Of a stretch of 64,000 nt of DNA, positions 27,301-39,300 are shown piece by piece. The position numbers and the translations under genes are program-made. Every line of letters begins with the position of its first letter. Positions within the stretch are counted from its first letter, which is position 1. Source of the DNA: Cohnella endophytica (lineage in GTDB: Bacteria; Bacillota; Bacilli; Paenibacillales; Paenibacillaceae). The stretch lies in NCBI RefSeq assembly GCF_003628305.1, contig NZ_RBZM01000005.1, forward strand, positions 434,001-498,000, read 5' to 3'. Under the pieces are notes generated by a model, which was not told the origin of the DNA, made no database searches, and worked only from the letters and a program-made list of their open reading frames with translations.

Positions 27301-30300
27301 GGTGTTGAGCGAGTTGGAACGACCGACAACTTCTTTGAGTTAGGTGGTCATTCTCTAAAGGCAATGCAAATGGTGTCCCGAATTCATCGTGAACTTGGAG
27401 CGGATGTGCCGCTTCGGGAAATCTTCCGATATTCAACTGTAAAAGAAATTACAGTGTGGATCGAAGCGAATGCTACGTTCTTTTCCCATTCAAATATTGA
27501 ACCGTCTCCGATTCAAAAGTATTATCCACTCTCGTCTGCGCAGAAAAGAATGTATGTACTGCAGCAAATGAACGTTGAAGCAACTACCTACAATATTCCA
27601 GTGGTATGGATTCTTGAGGGTAAGCTCGACCATGCACGTCTTGAGCAGGCTTTCCAAATTTTAATTTCTCAGCACGAATCATTACGTACCCGGTTTGTCC
27701 TTTTGGATGGAATACCAATGCAACAAGTGATGGAACATGTACATTTTAAGTTGAACTATGCAAACAGAACGACTTCAGAAGTGTCAGATTGGGTGCAAGC
27801 TTTTATACAACCTTTTGACATGAGTGAGGCACCGCTTTTGCGAGTCGGTATGATGACAATTGCGGAGGATCGGCATCTTCTGGCGGTGGATTTTCACCAT
27901 ATCATCGCAGATGGTATGACTATTAATCTCTTGGCAAGAGAGCTTAGCGCAATTTACGACGGGGAAGAGCTACCGCAATTGAGAATCCAGTATAAAGACT
28001 TTTCGGTATGGCAAAACGAGCGAATGAAAACCGAAGTTTATCACGATCAGGAGAGGTACTGGCTAGAGCAGTTGGGAGACGAACTACCAGTGCTACAGTT
28101 ACCGACAGATAGGCCACGTCCAGCCGTTCAAAGCTACTTGGGAGACGTTGTGGAGTCGGTCATTGACGCTGATCTTAAGTGGAAGCTAGATAGACTGGCG
28201 AAGGAGAGCGGGTCTACGCTATATATGGTTTTGCTCGCTGCATTTCAAACCCTTATATCGCGTCACAGTGGTCAGGAGGACATCATCGTAGGTTCACCAA
28301 TCGCTGGTCGATTACATGCAGACCTCGATCATGTCGCCGGTATGTTTGTCAACACGTTAGCTATTAGGGCTAACCCGCAGGCTGACAAGACATTCCGGGC
28401 GTTTTTGGATGAGATCAGGGAGAAAACTCTTGGGGCTTATGAGCGCCAAGAAGTACCGTTCGAGGCACTGGTTGAAAATCTTGGTGTGCAAAGAGATCCG
28501 AGCCGCAATCCTGTGTTTGACGTAATGTTTGTTTGGCAGAATTTTGACCGTGTAGAGATTACGTTGGACGGGCTGAAGTTGCAACCATACAATCATAAGC
28601 AATTAACCGCTAAGTTTGACTTAACGCTTCAAGCCGAGGAGCAGGAACTAGGAATAAAGTTTAAGTGGGAATACAGCACATCACTATTTGACCGGAGTAC
28701 AATTGATCGCTGGACTGAGCATTGGTTGCAACTTCTGAATGAGGTTACTGAGAGCTCAGATGTGTTAATTGCTGATATCGACCTGCTGCCAGAAGAGGAA
28801 AAGCGTCAGTTGGCTGAGTTTAACAATGTTTTGTCAGAAGCCTCACTAGAATGGACAGTTTACGAACTATTCGAAAAGCGAGTGGAACAAACTCCAGACG
28901 AAGTGGCTGTGTTGTTCGAGGACCGACGATTAACATTCTGTGAACTGAATGCAAAGGCGAATCTGCTGGCAAAGATATTGCAAGAAAAGGGTGTCGGGCC
29001 AGAAGTTATCGTAGGAGTAGTAATGCATCGCTCTTGGGAAATACTTGTAGGTATATTAGGCATATGGAAAGCTGGGGGAGCCTATCTTCCGATTGATCCT
29101 AGTTATCCGCAAGAACGCATAAAGTTTATGTTAGATGACAGCAATGTAGATATCTTATTGACAAATACAAGTTCGAAACAAATAACGCCGTATTCGGGAA
29201 CGACTATCCAAATGGATTCTTTCGAATGGGGGGATGGACTAGAAGAGAACCTTCCCGCTACTTCGTTTCCATCTCATTTGGCGTATGTGATCTATACATC
29301 AGGTACCACTGGACAACCCAAAGGCGTTATGGTGGAGCATCGGAGCATTGCCAACAACTTGCATTGGCACAGTGCAGAATACGGCTTATCAAGTGGAGAC
29401 ATTGTTCTTCCATTGTATTCATTTACGTTCGACGCTTCGATTTTACATACTTTTTCTCCATTGTTGGCCGGAGCGTCAGTGTTGCTTCTTTCCGATGACG
29501 AAGTAATCGATCCAAATGTTGTTAGTAATTCACTTGAATTATTAAAGGTAGCTCAGCTTTGTTGTACTCCGGGTTTTTATTCTCAGCTTCTAGAGATGAT
29601 CAAACCGGAACAATTGTCCTTACGGTTAGTGACAGTGGGAGGGGACTCGCTACCGGAAAAATTGATTGTCCGTAGCAAGGCAAAAATGCAGGATGTAGAA
29701 GTAGCAAACGAATATGGCCCTACAGAAAGCAGTGTCACATCAACGATACTACGAGACGTACAGGCTGGACAAAAACCAACAATCGGACACCCAATCCCAG
29801 GAACTTCTGTGCACATTGTAAACCAATCAAATCGGATTCTACCGATCGGCATTCCAGGTGAACTTTGCATTTCCGGAAGAGGACTTGCGCGTGGTTATTT
29901 GAATCGTCCGGATTTGACAACCACTAAGTTTATTGAAAATTCCTTTGGCGAACGGATGTACCGAACAGGCGATTTGGCACGTTGGTTGCCGGACGGCAAA
30001 CTCGAGTATTTAGGTAGGATTGATCAACAGGTCAAGATGCGGGGTTACCGCATTGAGTTGGGAGAAATCGAGAGCCGTTTCCTAGAACATGCATCGATTA
30101 AAGAGGTTGTCGTTGATGTTTATGAAGACATTGACGGTGACAAAATGCTATGCGCGTATTACATCAAGGAATTCCCCGTCAGTGTTGACGATCTTCGTGC
30201 ACATTTAATGGTAAAGTTGCCTTCGTATATGGTACCGACATTCTTTATTCCGCTTGAGAAAATACCATTAACTCGAAACAGTAAAATAGATCACAAGGCA

Positions 30301-33300
30301 CTCCTAAGACCAATTCGTCAATTCGAATCCGATGTATATGAAAAACCGGCTACGGAGATGGAAAAAAGTCTCTCCGTACTTTGGTGTGAAGTGCTTGGAG
30401 TGCAACGAGTCGGTATTAACGCCAATTTCTTTGAAATTGGCGGCCATTCGTTGAAAGCAATGATGCTTATAGGACTCATTCAGCAGTCCTTGAGTTTAAA
30501 AGTTCCCCTAGGAGATTTGTTCCGGTATCCGACGCTGCGGGAGTTTGCCGCTTGTATTGAGTCGAACGAAGTAATTCCTGTAATCAGTAGAATCGAGCCA
30601 ACCACGATTCAAGAGTATTATCCGCTTACGTCATCGCAAAAACAGATGTATGTGCTGAAGCAAATAGATCCGAATGCAGTAGCCTATAATATGTCTTCAA
30701 TTTGGATGCTAGAGGGGCAACTGAATCTAGAGCATCTGGAGCATGCATTTCGTCATCTGATCAACCGCCATGAATCATTTCGGACAAAGTTCATCCTTGT
30801 TGAAGGGGAACCAAAACAACAGATCGTGGAAGACGTATCGTTAACGATTTCGTATAAGTCTGGTAGCGAGGCCATGATTGGCGATTGGATTACGTCTTTC
30901 GTACAACCATTTGATTTGAGTGAACCACCATTGCTGCGTGTTGGTGTCATGAAGGTGGACGAGGAGAAACATTTGATGGCGGTGGATATGCACCATATTA
31001 TCTCTGATGGTGCCTCCATGAATATCTTGGTAAGCGAGTTAAATGCGATTTATAACGGATTAGAATTACCTGAGATGCGGATCCAATACAAAGACTATGC
31101 GGTCTGGCAAAACAAGTTGATCGAAACCGAAGCATACGCCAAGTGGGAGACTTACTGGTTAGATGCTTTAGCTGGGGAACTGCCCGTGTTACAGCTACCC
31201 ACTGATCGACCGCGTCCTTCGCTTCAGACTTTTGACGGTGATATCGAGACGGTTGTGGGGGATGCGCGGTTAACACGGATGCTAAAGGAATTGGGGCATC
31301 AAAGCGGAGCAACGCTTTATATGGTGCTGCTGGCTGCATTCCAGACGCTATTGTCGCGATATAGCGGGCAGGATGACATCCTCGTTGGATCGCCGACCGC
31401 AGGCAGGTCGCATACGGATCTGGAGTCTGTCGTCGGCATGTTTGTCAATACGTTGGTTCTTCGTGGTCGCCCACAAAGCGAGATGACATTTCGGGCTTTC
31501 TTGGAGCAGATCAAGGATACAACATTACGGGCATTTGAGAATCAAGATGTGCCTCTACACGTGCTGATGGAGAAATTGGATGTGCAGCGTGATGCTGGCC
31601 GCAACCCCCTATTCGACGTCATGTTTGCAATGCAAAATATACCAATCAATGAGTTTAATTTAGAAGGTCTAAAACTCAGCCAGTTTCAACAGCACACCGT
31701 ATCGAAGTTTGACTTGACACTGACGTTGCTGGAATCGACTGATACGCTGCAAATTGCATGGGAATATAACATAGCACTCTTTGAAAGAGAAACGATTCAG
31801 CGTTGGGCACAGCATTGGTTGCGCCTTTTGGAACAAGTCGCACAAAATCCGGACATCAAGTTAAGTGAGATTAACTTGTTGACAGAATGGGAGACGCAGC
31901 AACTTCTCGTGGGCTTTAATCAGACCGCAGCCGACTATCCTAACAATAAGACGGTTCACGAGTTATTCGAGGAGCAGGTAGAACGCACGCCTGATCGTGT
32001 TGCCGTTGTATTCGAAGGTCAGAGTTTGACATATGCAGAACTTGATGCGAAAGGCGATGTTGTTGCACGAGTTCTCGCCGAGCAAGGTGCTGGTCCGGAC
32101 CGCATCGTCGGGATTATGGCAAAACGCTCACCCGAAATGATCATTGGGATGCTTGGTGTATTGAAGGCCGGAGCTGCGTACTTACCCATCGATCCCGACT
32201 TTCCTGCGGAGCGAATCACATACATGCTGGAAGACAGTGGTTCCGAAATTCTGCTTGTTCATCCAGAGCTGGAGAGAAAAATTGTGTTCGACGGCTTAGT
32301 ACTGCCGGTCGCTTCTATTGCAACTGATGTAGAGGCGACAGCTCGAACACCGCGATATGGAAAGGCCGATAGCCTCGCATATTGCATCTATACGTCTGGT
32401 TCTACTGGCAGACCCAAAGGGGTCTTGCTTGAGCATTGCTCTGTTGTGAACTTCATAACCGGGATGGCGAAGCGTCTCCCTCTAACCGAAACGAAACGCT
32501 TGTTGACTTTGACGACGTTTACGTTCGATATCTTTGTACTGGAGAGCTGGCTTGCCCTGTGCTCAGGCATTACCGTAATCCTTTCGTCCGAAGAAGATCG
32601 AAAAAGTCCACAGCTAATCGCAAAATTGATTCGTGATCATGAAGCAGAAACGGTACAGATGACACCCTCTTTGATGAGGGTGATGCTTGAGGATGAAATT
32701 GCCGCGCAGTATTTACGTGAACTGCGCTTTATACTGCTTGGTGGGGAAGGGCTTCCCCTTCAAATGGCGGAAAATCTTCGGTCGCTAACCGACGCCAGAA
32801 TCTTTAACATGTATGGCCCAACAGAAACGACGGTATGGTCGACAGGCGCCGAGATCGTGGATCCAAAGCAGGTAAGTGTGGGCACGCCGATTGCGAACAC
32901 CAAAGTCTACATTGTGAACGATTGCCTTCGCCTGCAACCGATTGGGGTTGCGGGGGAGTTGTGTATCGGCGGTGCAGGATTAGCGAGAGGATACCTCAAT
33001 CTACCTGAATTGACGGCGGAACAGTTTGTGGTGAACCCATTTAAGCCTGGGGAGCGGATGTATAAAACTGGAGACCTAGCGCGGTGGCTACCTGACGGAA
33101 ACATTGAGCATCTGGGACGCATTGACCATCAGGTAAAGATACGTGGTTATCGGATCGAACTTGGAGAGATAGAAAGCCGACTCTTGGAGCACGATGCTGT
33201 CAAAGAGGCGGTTGTTGTAGCCCGCGCGGATAAGAGTGGAGACTCCGTATTGTGCGCTTACTATGTGGCAGGGACACCTGTCAATATAGATGAACTACGT

Positions 33301-36300
33301 ACGCACCTGGCGTCGACACTGTCGTCTTACATGGTGCCGACATTCATCGCGCCAATTGAGCGAATGCCACTGACTTCGAACGGTAAGCTTGACCGTAATG
33401 CGCTTTCCGCGCCGGAGCATGTTCCCGGTGCGGTAGAGAATGCGGTATCCACTACGGAAACGGAAGAGCGTATAATTGCCCTTTGGCAGGATGTGCTGGC
33501 CATTGAGAAGGTTGGTATAACCGATCACTTCTTCGAAATAGGCGGTCATTCGTTGAAGGCGATGACACTCGTTTCGCGCATTCAAAGCGAGTTAGGGACA
33601 ATAGTGCCGCTGCGGGAACTGTTCAGTAATCCAACTGTACAGAAACTGGCAGCGTGGATTGAAGCCAATGCGATCCCCTCAGAGTACGCAAGGATTGAGC
33701 CTACTGGGCGGCAGGAGTATTACACGATATCATCGGCACAGAAACGGATGATTGTTCTGCAGCAGATGGACCCGAAAGCAACGGCCTACAACATGCCGGT
33801 GGTGCTGACGCTGGAGGGGATGCTCGACCGCGTGCGTCTGGAAGAGGCGTTCCGCAAACTGATCGCTAGGCACGAACCATTGCGTACTCGATTTGTCCTA
33901 ACGGAGGGGGAGCCGGTTCAGCAGGTGCTTGAAGACGTTCCTTTTGCGATATCTTTCGCGGTCGGGACGGAAGAGGAAGCGGCGAATTGGGTACAGTCCT
34001 TCGTGCGCCCGTTTGATCTTCATATTGCGCCGCTCTTACGTGTCGGGGTGTTGGCGCTAACGGACCGACATTTGCTTGCGATGGACTTTCATCACATCAT
34101 CTCTGACGGGGTTACGATGAGTATTCTGGTGAAAGAGTTTAGTGCGTTGTATAACGATTTAATGTTGCCTCCGTTACGGATCCAGTACAAAGATTTCGCG
34201 CAATGGGAACGAAGATGGCATGAATCCGAGGCATTTTTCAAACTGAGAGAGTACTGGCATACACGTTTGAATAAACGGTTACCGATTTTACAAATGCCGT
34301 TGGATTTCCATCGTGGAAAGATAAGATCGTTTAAAGGGAATACCATATCGCTGACGATGGTCAAAGAGGACGTGAGTCGTATACAGGAGATGGCTCGGCA
34401 GTACAATGTTACGATGAATACGTTGCTGCTGTCGCTATATGCCGTTTTACTCTGCAAATACAGCGCACAAGACGATATTATGATCGGCTCCACAGTTGCG
34501 GGCAGAAATCATGCTGATTTGGAAAAGCAGATCGGTATGTTTATCAACTTCCTGCCAATCCGATTCAAAGTAAAAGCTGAACAATCTTTCACGGAATTTG
34601 TTGAACATGCGTCAGCAGATTTACTGGACGCATACGAACATCAAGATTATCCGTTTGACAATATGGTCGATGGGTTGAACATGATAACCGATCCTGCCAG
34701 AAATCCGATATTTGATACCATGCTCAATTTTCATCAAGAAAACAATGTCGAGCATATGGTTTTGAGAGGATTGCAGATTACTCCATTTCCGCTTAACAAT
34801 CAAGCTAGCTCATTGGACTTCAAGATGGATATACATCTCGAGCAGAAAGATTCTGCGGTAATGCAATTTGATTTGCAGTACAACGTGGAATTATTCACGG
34901 AAGCCAGTATGAGGCAACTGATGAGTCATTTTGAAGAGCTTATTCGCACTATTGTTAGGAATCCGACGATTCCGATTGCCCAAATTTGCCTGTTCTCCGC
35001 TGAGGAGGAAGCGGTCTTGTCTTCGAAGCGGTGGCTGAACGTTTCGGAAAACAACGAGTGCCTTGCGATAAGTGCAACGTTCACAGCAGAACTAATAGAG
35101 GATTACGTGAAATATTGGACGAACGAGTTCGACCTTCCTGTAAATTTGCGTTTTGCGGCATACAATCAAATATTTCAAGAAATTCTCGATACTTCCAGTC
35201 TTTTGTCAGGGAACAAGGGGGCAAACGTGCTGTTGATCCGCTTTGAGGATTGGTTGCGCGATGACCTGACAACCGAAGATCACCAACTGGAGCAATTGGA
35301 TAATACCTACGCACAGCTCGTTACTGCGATTCGGGAAAAATATAAGCCAGTTCCTTATTTCGTTGGCCTATTCCCGATCTCACCATACTTGTCTCTAAGC
35401 GATGCAGTTAAGCGCCGACTCGGTCAATTGAACGAGCGGTGGAAAATAGAGTTGGCAGAAATTCGGAACGTATACACGATTGATTTCAACGAATTGGCTA
35501 ATATGTATGGGATTCATGAGATTTTTGATGTGGTGAAGGATAGACTGGGGCATGCTCCGTTCAGCGATGAGTATTACGCGGCAATGGGGACGGCAATTGC
35601 TCGTCAATGGGTGGCTTGGAACAATATTTCACAGTTCAAAGTAATCGTTCTCGACTGCGATCAAACACTATGGAAGGGTATTTGCGGAGAAGATGGGGCT
35701 TTGGGCGTAAGTATCGAGGGTCCTTATGAGGTTTTACAGCGATTTATGCTCGATAGGAAAAATGAGGGGATGATTCTGGCACTTAGCAGCAAAAACAATG
35801 AACTGGATGTATGGGAGGTGTTCGACAACAATCCGGGTATGATTTTGAAAAAAGAAGACTTTGCTGCCTGGAAGATCAATTGGCAGTCTAAGTCCATAAA
35901 TGTACGTGATCTTGCTCTTGAATTGAATGTCGGTATAGACAGCTTCGTATTTGTGGATGATAGTGCGATGGAATGCAGCGAAATGATGATGCATTGCCCG
36001 GAAGTATTGACACTTCAATTGCCATACGACTCAGATCAAATCCCTTCATTTTTAAAACATGTGTGGGCGTTTGATCGATTGAACGTTACAAAAGAAGCCA
36101 AACAACGCACCGAGATGTATGCATCAGAAAGAAGACGGAAGGAAGTGCAGGATTCCTCTTTTTCGATTGATGAATTTTTATCTGGGTTGGATTTACAGAT
36201 GGATATGAGGCCACTTCTGACTGAGGAGGAGCTTGAACGTGCAGCGGAATTGACGCAACGGACAAACCAATTCAATTTGAGTACTATTCGCCGAACAGAG

Positions 36301-39300
36301 AGCGAACTTCGCCAATTGCTCTCACATTCTGACTATCGATGTCTTATCGTAGAGGTCCGCGACCGCTTCGGGGATTACGGAATCGTTGGGCTCGTGATAC
36401 TCAAACGGAAACATAGTGTCCTGGTAATTGACACCTTCCTGTTAAGCTGCAGAGTATTGGGCAGAAACGTCGAGAATGCGGTTCTGATCGAAATAAAACG
36501 GATATGCATTGAAGAGGGGATGGAAGCGCTAGAAGCATCGTACATCCTAACAGAAAAGAACAAACCATTTTTGGAGTTTATCGAACGCAGTGGTTGGAAA
36601 AAAACTCGAGATGAGCTAGGGTGCTCTCATTACTATGTGCCTTTGCATCAAATACCAGATGAAGTGAAGCATATTCAATACTACGATGCTGAAAGCTTTA
36701 CACAGAAGGATTTTCTCACCCAGGCGCCATTAAGATTAGGAAACGAAAACTTACAATTGTCTCAGCTAATGAAGGATTCAGGGGTTAAAAATGAGTTTAT
36801 CCAGAGAAATACCTGGGAAATAAACTTGGTAAACAAAAATCAGTTGCTACATGATTCCTATTATGGACCCCTTGCCTGTGTTACGAATGAAGATCTTATT
36901 CGATTGCCTATCCTGCAAGCTACGGAAGCTTTGAATATCGAGAATGGCTTTTCAGCACCTCGTAGCGAACTCGAAACCAAACTCGCATTCCTTTGGGAGG
37001 ACATATTAAAGGTGGATCGAGTAGGGTGCAACGACAATTTCTTCGAACTTGGCGGCAATTCGCTGAAAGCGATGACGCTTATATCACGTATGCATCGGGA
37101 ATTGGGGACTTCAGTGCCGCTACGGGAACTGTTTCGCCTTCCGACGGTGAGGCAGCTTGCAGAGTGGATACAGTCAAATGATATTAATGCGGAAAATAGT
37201 AGTATCGAGCCAGCCCCAAATCAAGAGTATTACACCTTATCGTCAGCACAAAAACAAATGTATGTGCTTCAGCAGATGGACCTGAATGCAACAGCCTATA
37301 ATATGCCTTCCGTGTTCACTTTGGCGGGAAAGCTGAATCGTGAGCGTCTGGAATATGCCTTCCGTGAACTGATTGCTCGACACGAATCTTTGAGGACTAG
37401 ATTCATCCTGATCGAAGGAGAGCCGAAACAACAGATATTAGAGCAAGTTCCGTTTACGATGTCGCATACGTCTGGTAAGGAATCAGAAGCTGACAAGTGG
37501 ATAGCAGCTTTCGTGCAACCATTTAACCTGGATGAAGCGCCTCTGTTGCGCTTAGGCGTCATGCAGGTGGCCGAAGATCAACATCTTCTGGCGGTGGATA
37601 TGCATCATATAATCTCTGACGGTGTTACTAGGAACGTATTGATAAGGGAGATAAACGCTCTCTATAGCGGCATGGTATTGTCCGCGCAGCGGATCCAATA
37701 TAAAGACTTCTCAAACTGGCAAAATAGTCTGATGAAACGCGAGGAGTATGCCAAGCGGGAAGCGCACTGGTTAGAATCTCTAGCAGGAGAACTACCAGTC
37801 CTGCATTTGCCGACGGATCGGCCTCGACCATCAATACAGAACTTCATGGGAAATATTTTGGAAATGCGTGCAGACTCCGAATTGAAGCAAAAATTGGAGC
37901 GCTTAGCGCAAGAGAGCAACACAACACTTTATATGGTATTGCTTGCGGCTTACCAAACACTGTTGTCACGCTATAGTGGACAGGATGACATCATCGTTGG
38001 ATCTCCAGTCGCGGGGCGGTTACATGCAGATGTTCATAACATGGTAGGTATGTTCGCTAACACGGTGGTGATAAATGGATATCCGCATGCCAATAAGACA
38101 TTTTGTTCATTCCTTCAAGAAATCAGGGAAACGGTACTCGAGGCATTCGATCACCAGGACATACCTTTCGAGGCACTAGTAGAGAAACTCGAGTTATGTC
38201 GCGATCTGAGTCACACCCCGGTCTTTAACGTTTTGTTCGCTTTGCATAATATGGAACGCGCAGAGTTTATGTTGGACGAATTGAAGTTGATACCGTACAA
38301 GTGGGATCATACGGTCGCGAAATTTGATCTGACTTTGCAAGTAGAGGAGCAGACAAATGGGTTGTTGTTTACATGGGAATACAGCACATCGCTTTTCGAT
38401 ATGGAAACAATTAGGCGTTGGACTGGACACTGGCTGCAACTTCTGGAGCAAATTACAGAACAACCGAATTTACGGTTAGGTGAAATCGATCTTCTCACGG
38501 GCATAGAAAAATGGAATATTCTAACGGCCTTTAACGATTCACAGATTGAATATCCTGAAGACCGAATGATCCATGAGCTATTCGAGGATCAGGCGAAGCG
38601 AACACCAAACCGTGTAGCCGTTGTATTCGAAGATCGAGAATTAACGTACCGGGAGATCGACGAGAGAGCAAATGCGATTGCCAAGGTTCTTATCGAGCAT
38701 GGTGCTGGATCGAATCAAATCGTTGGGATTATGGCAACACGTTCGCCTGATATGATCATTGGGATGCTTGGCATACTAAAGTCCGACGCTGGTTATTTGA
38801 CGATCGATCCCGATTTTCCCGAAGAACGAATTGTGTACATGCTGGATGATAGTAAAACAAAGATTTTGCTTATTCATCCTGAACCTGATACCAAGATTCC
38901 GTTCGGCGGTCTTGTGCTGCCAATCGCTTCTATTGCGACCGATAGGGATGCAATCGTTCCACTGCAGCGGTGTGGAAACGCCGATAACTTGGCTTATTGT
39001 ATCTACACGTCCGGATCGACAGGCAAGCCGAAAGGGGTCTTGTTGGAGCATCGGTCCGTCATTAACTTTATAACAGGAATGATGGAGAGTCTTCCACTGG
39101 CTGAAACGAATCGCCTCTTGTCCTTGACGACGTTTACGTTCGATCCCTTTGTACTTGAGAGTTGGGTTGCTCTGTGTAGCGGAATGACCGTTATTCTTGC
39201 ATCGGATGAGGAACGGAAAAATCCGCAGCAGATAGCAAAATTGATTCGTGAGCATCGAGCGGAAACGGTACAGATGACCCCCTCCTTGATGCGGTTGTTG

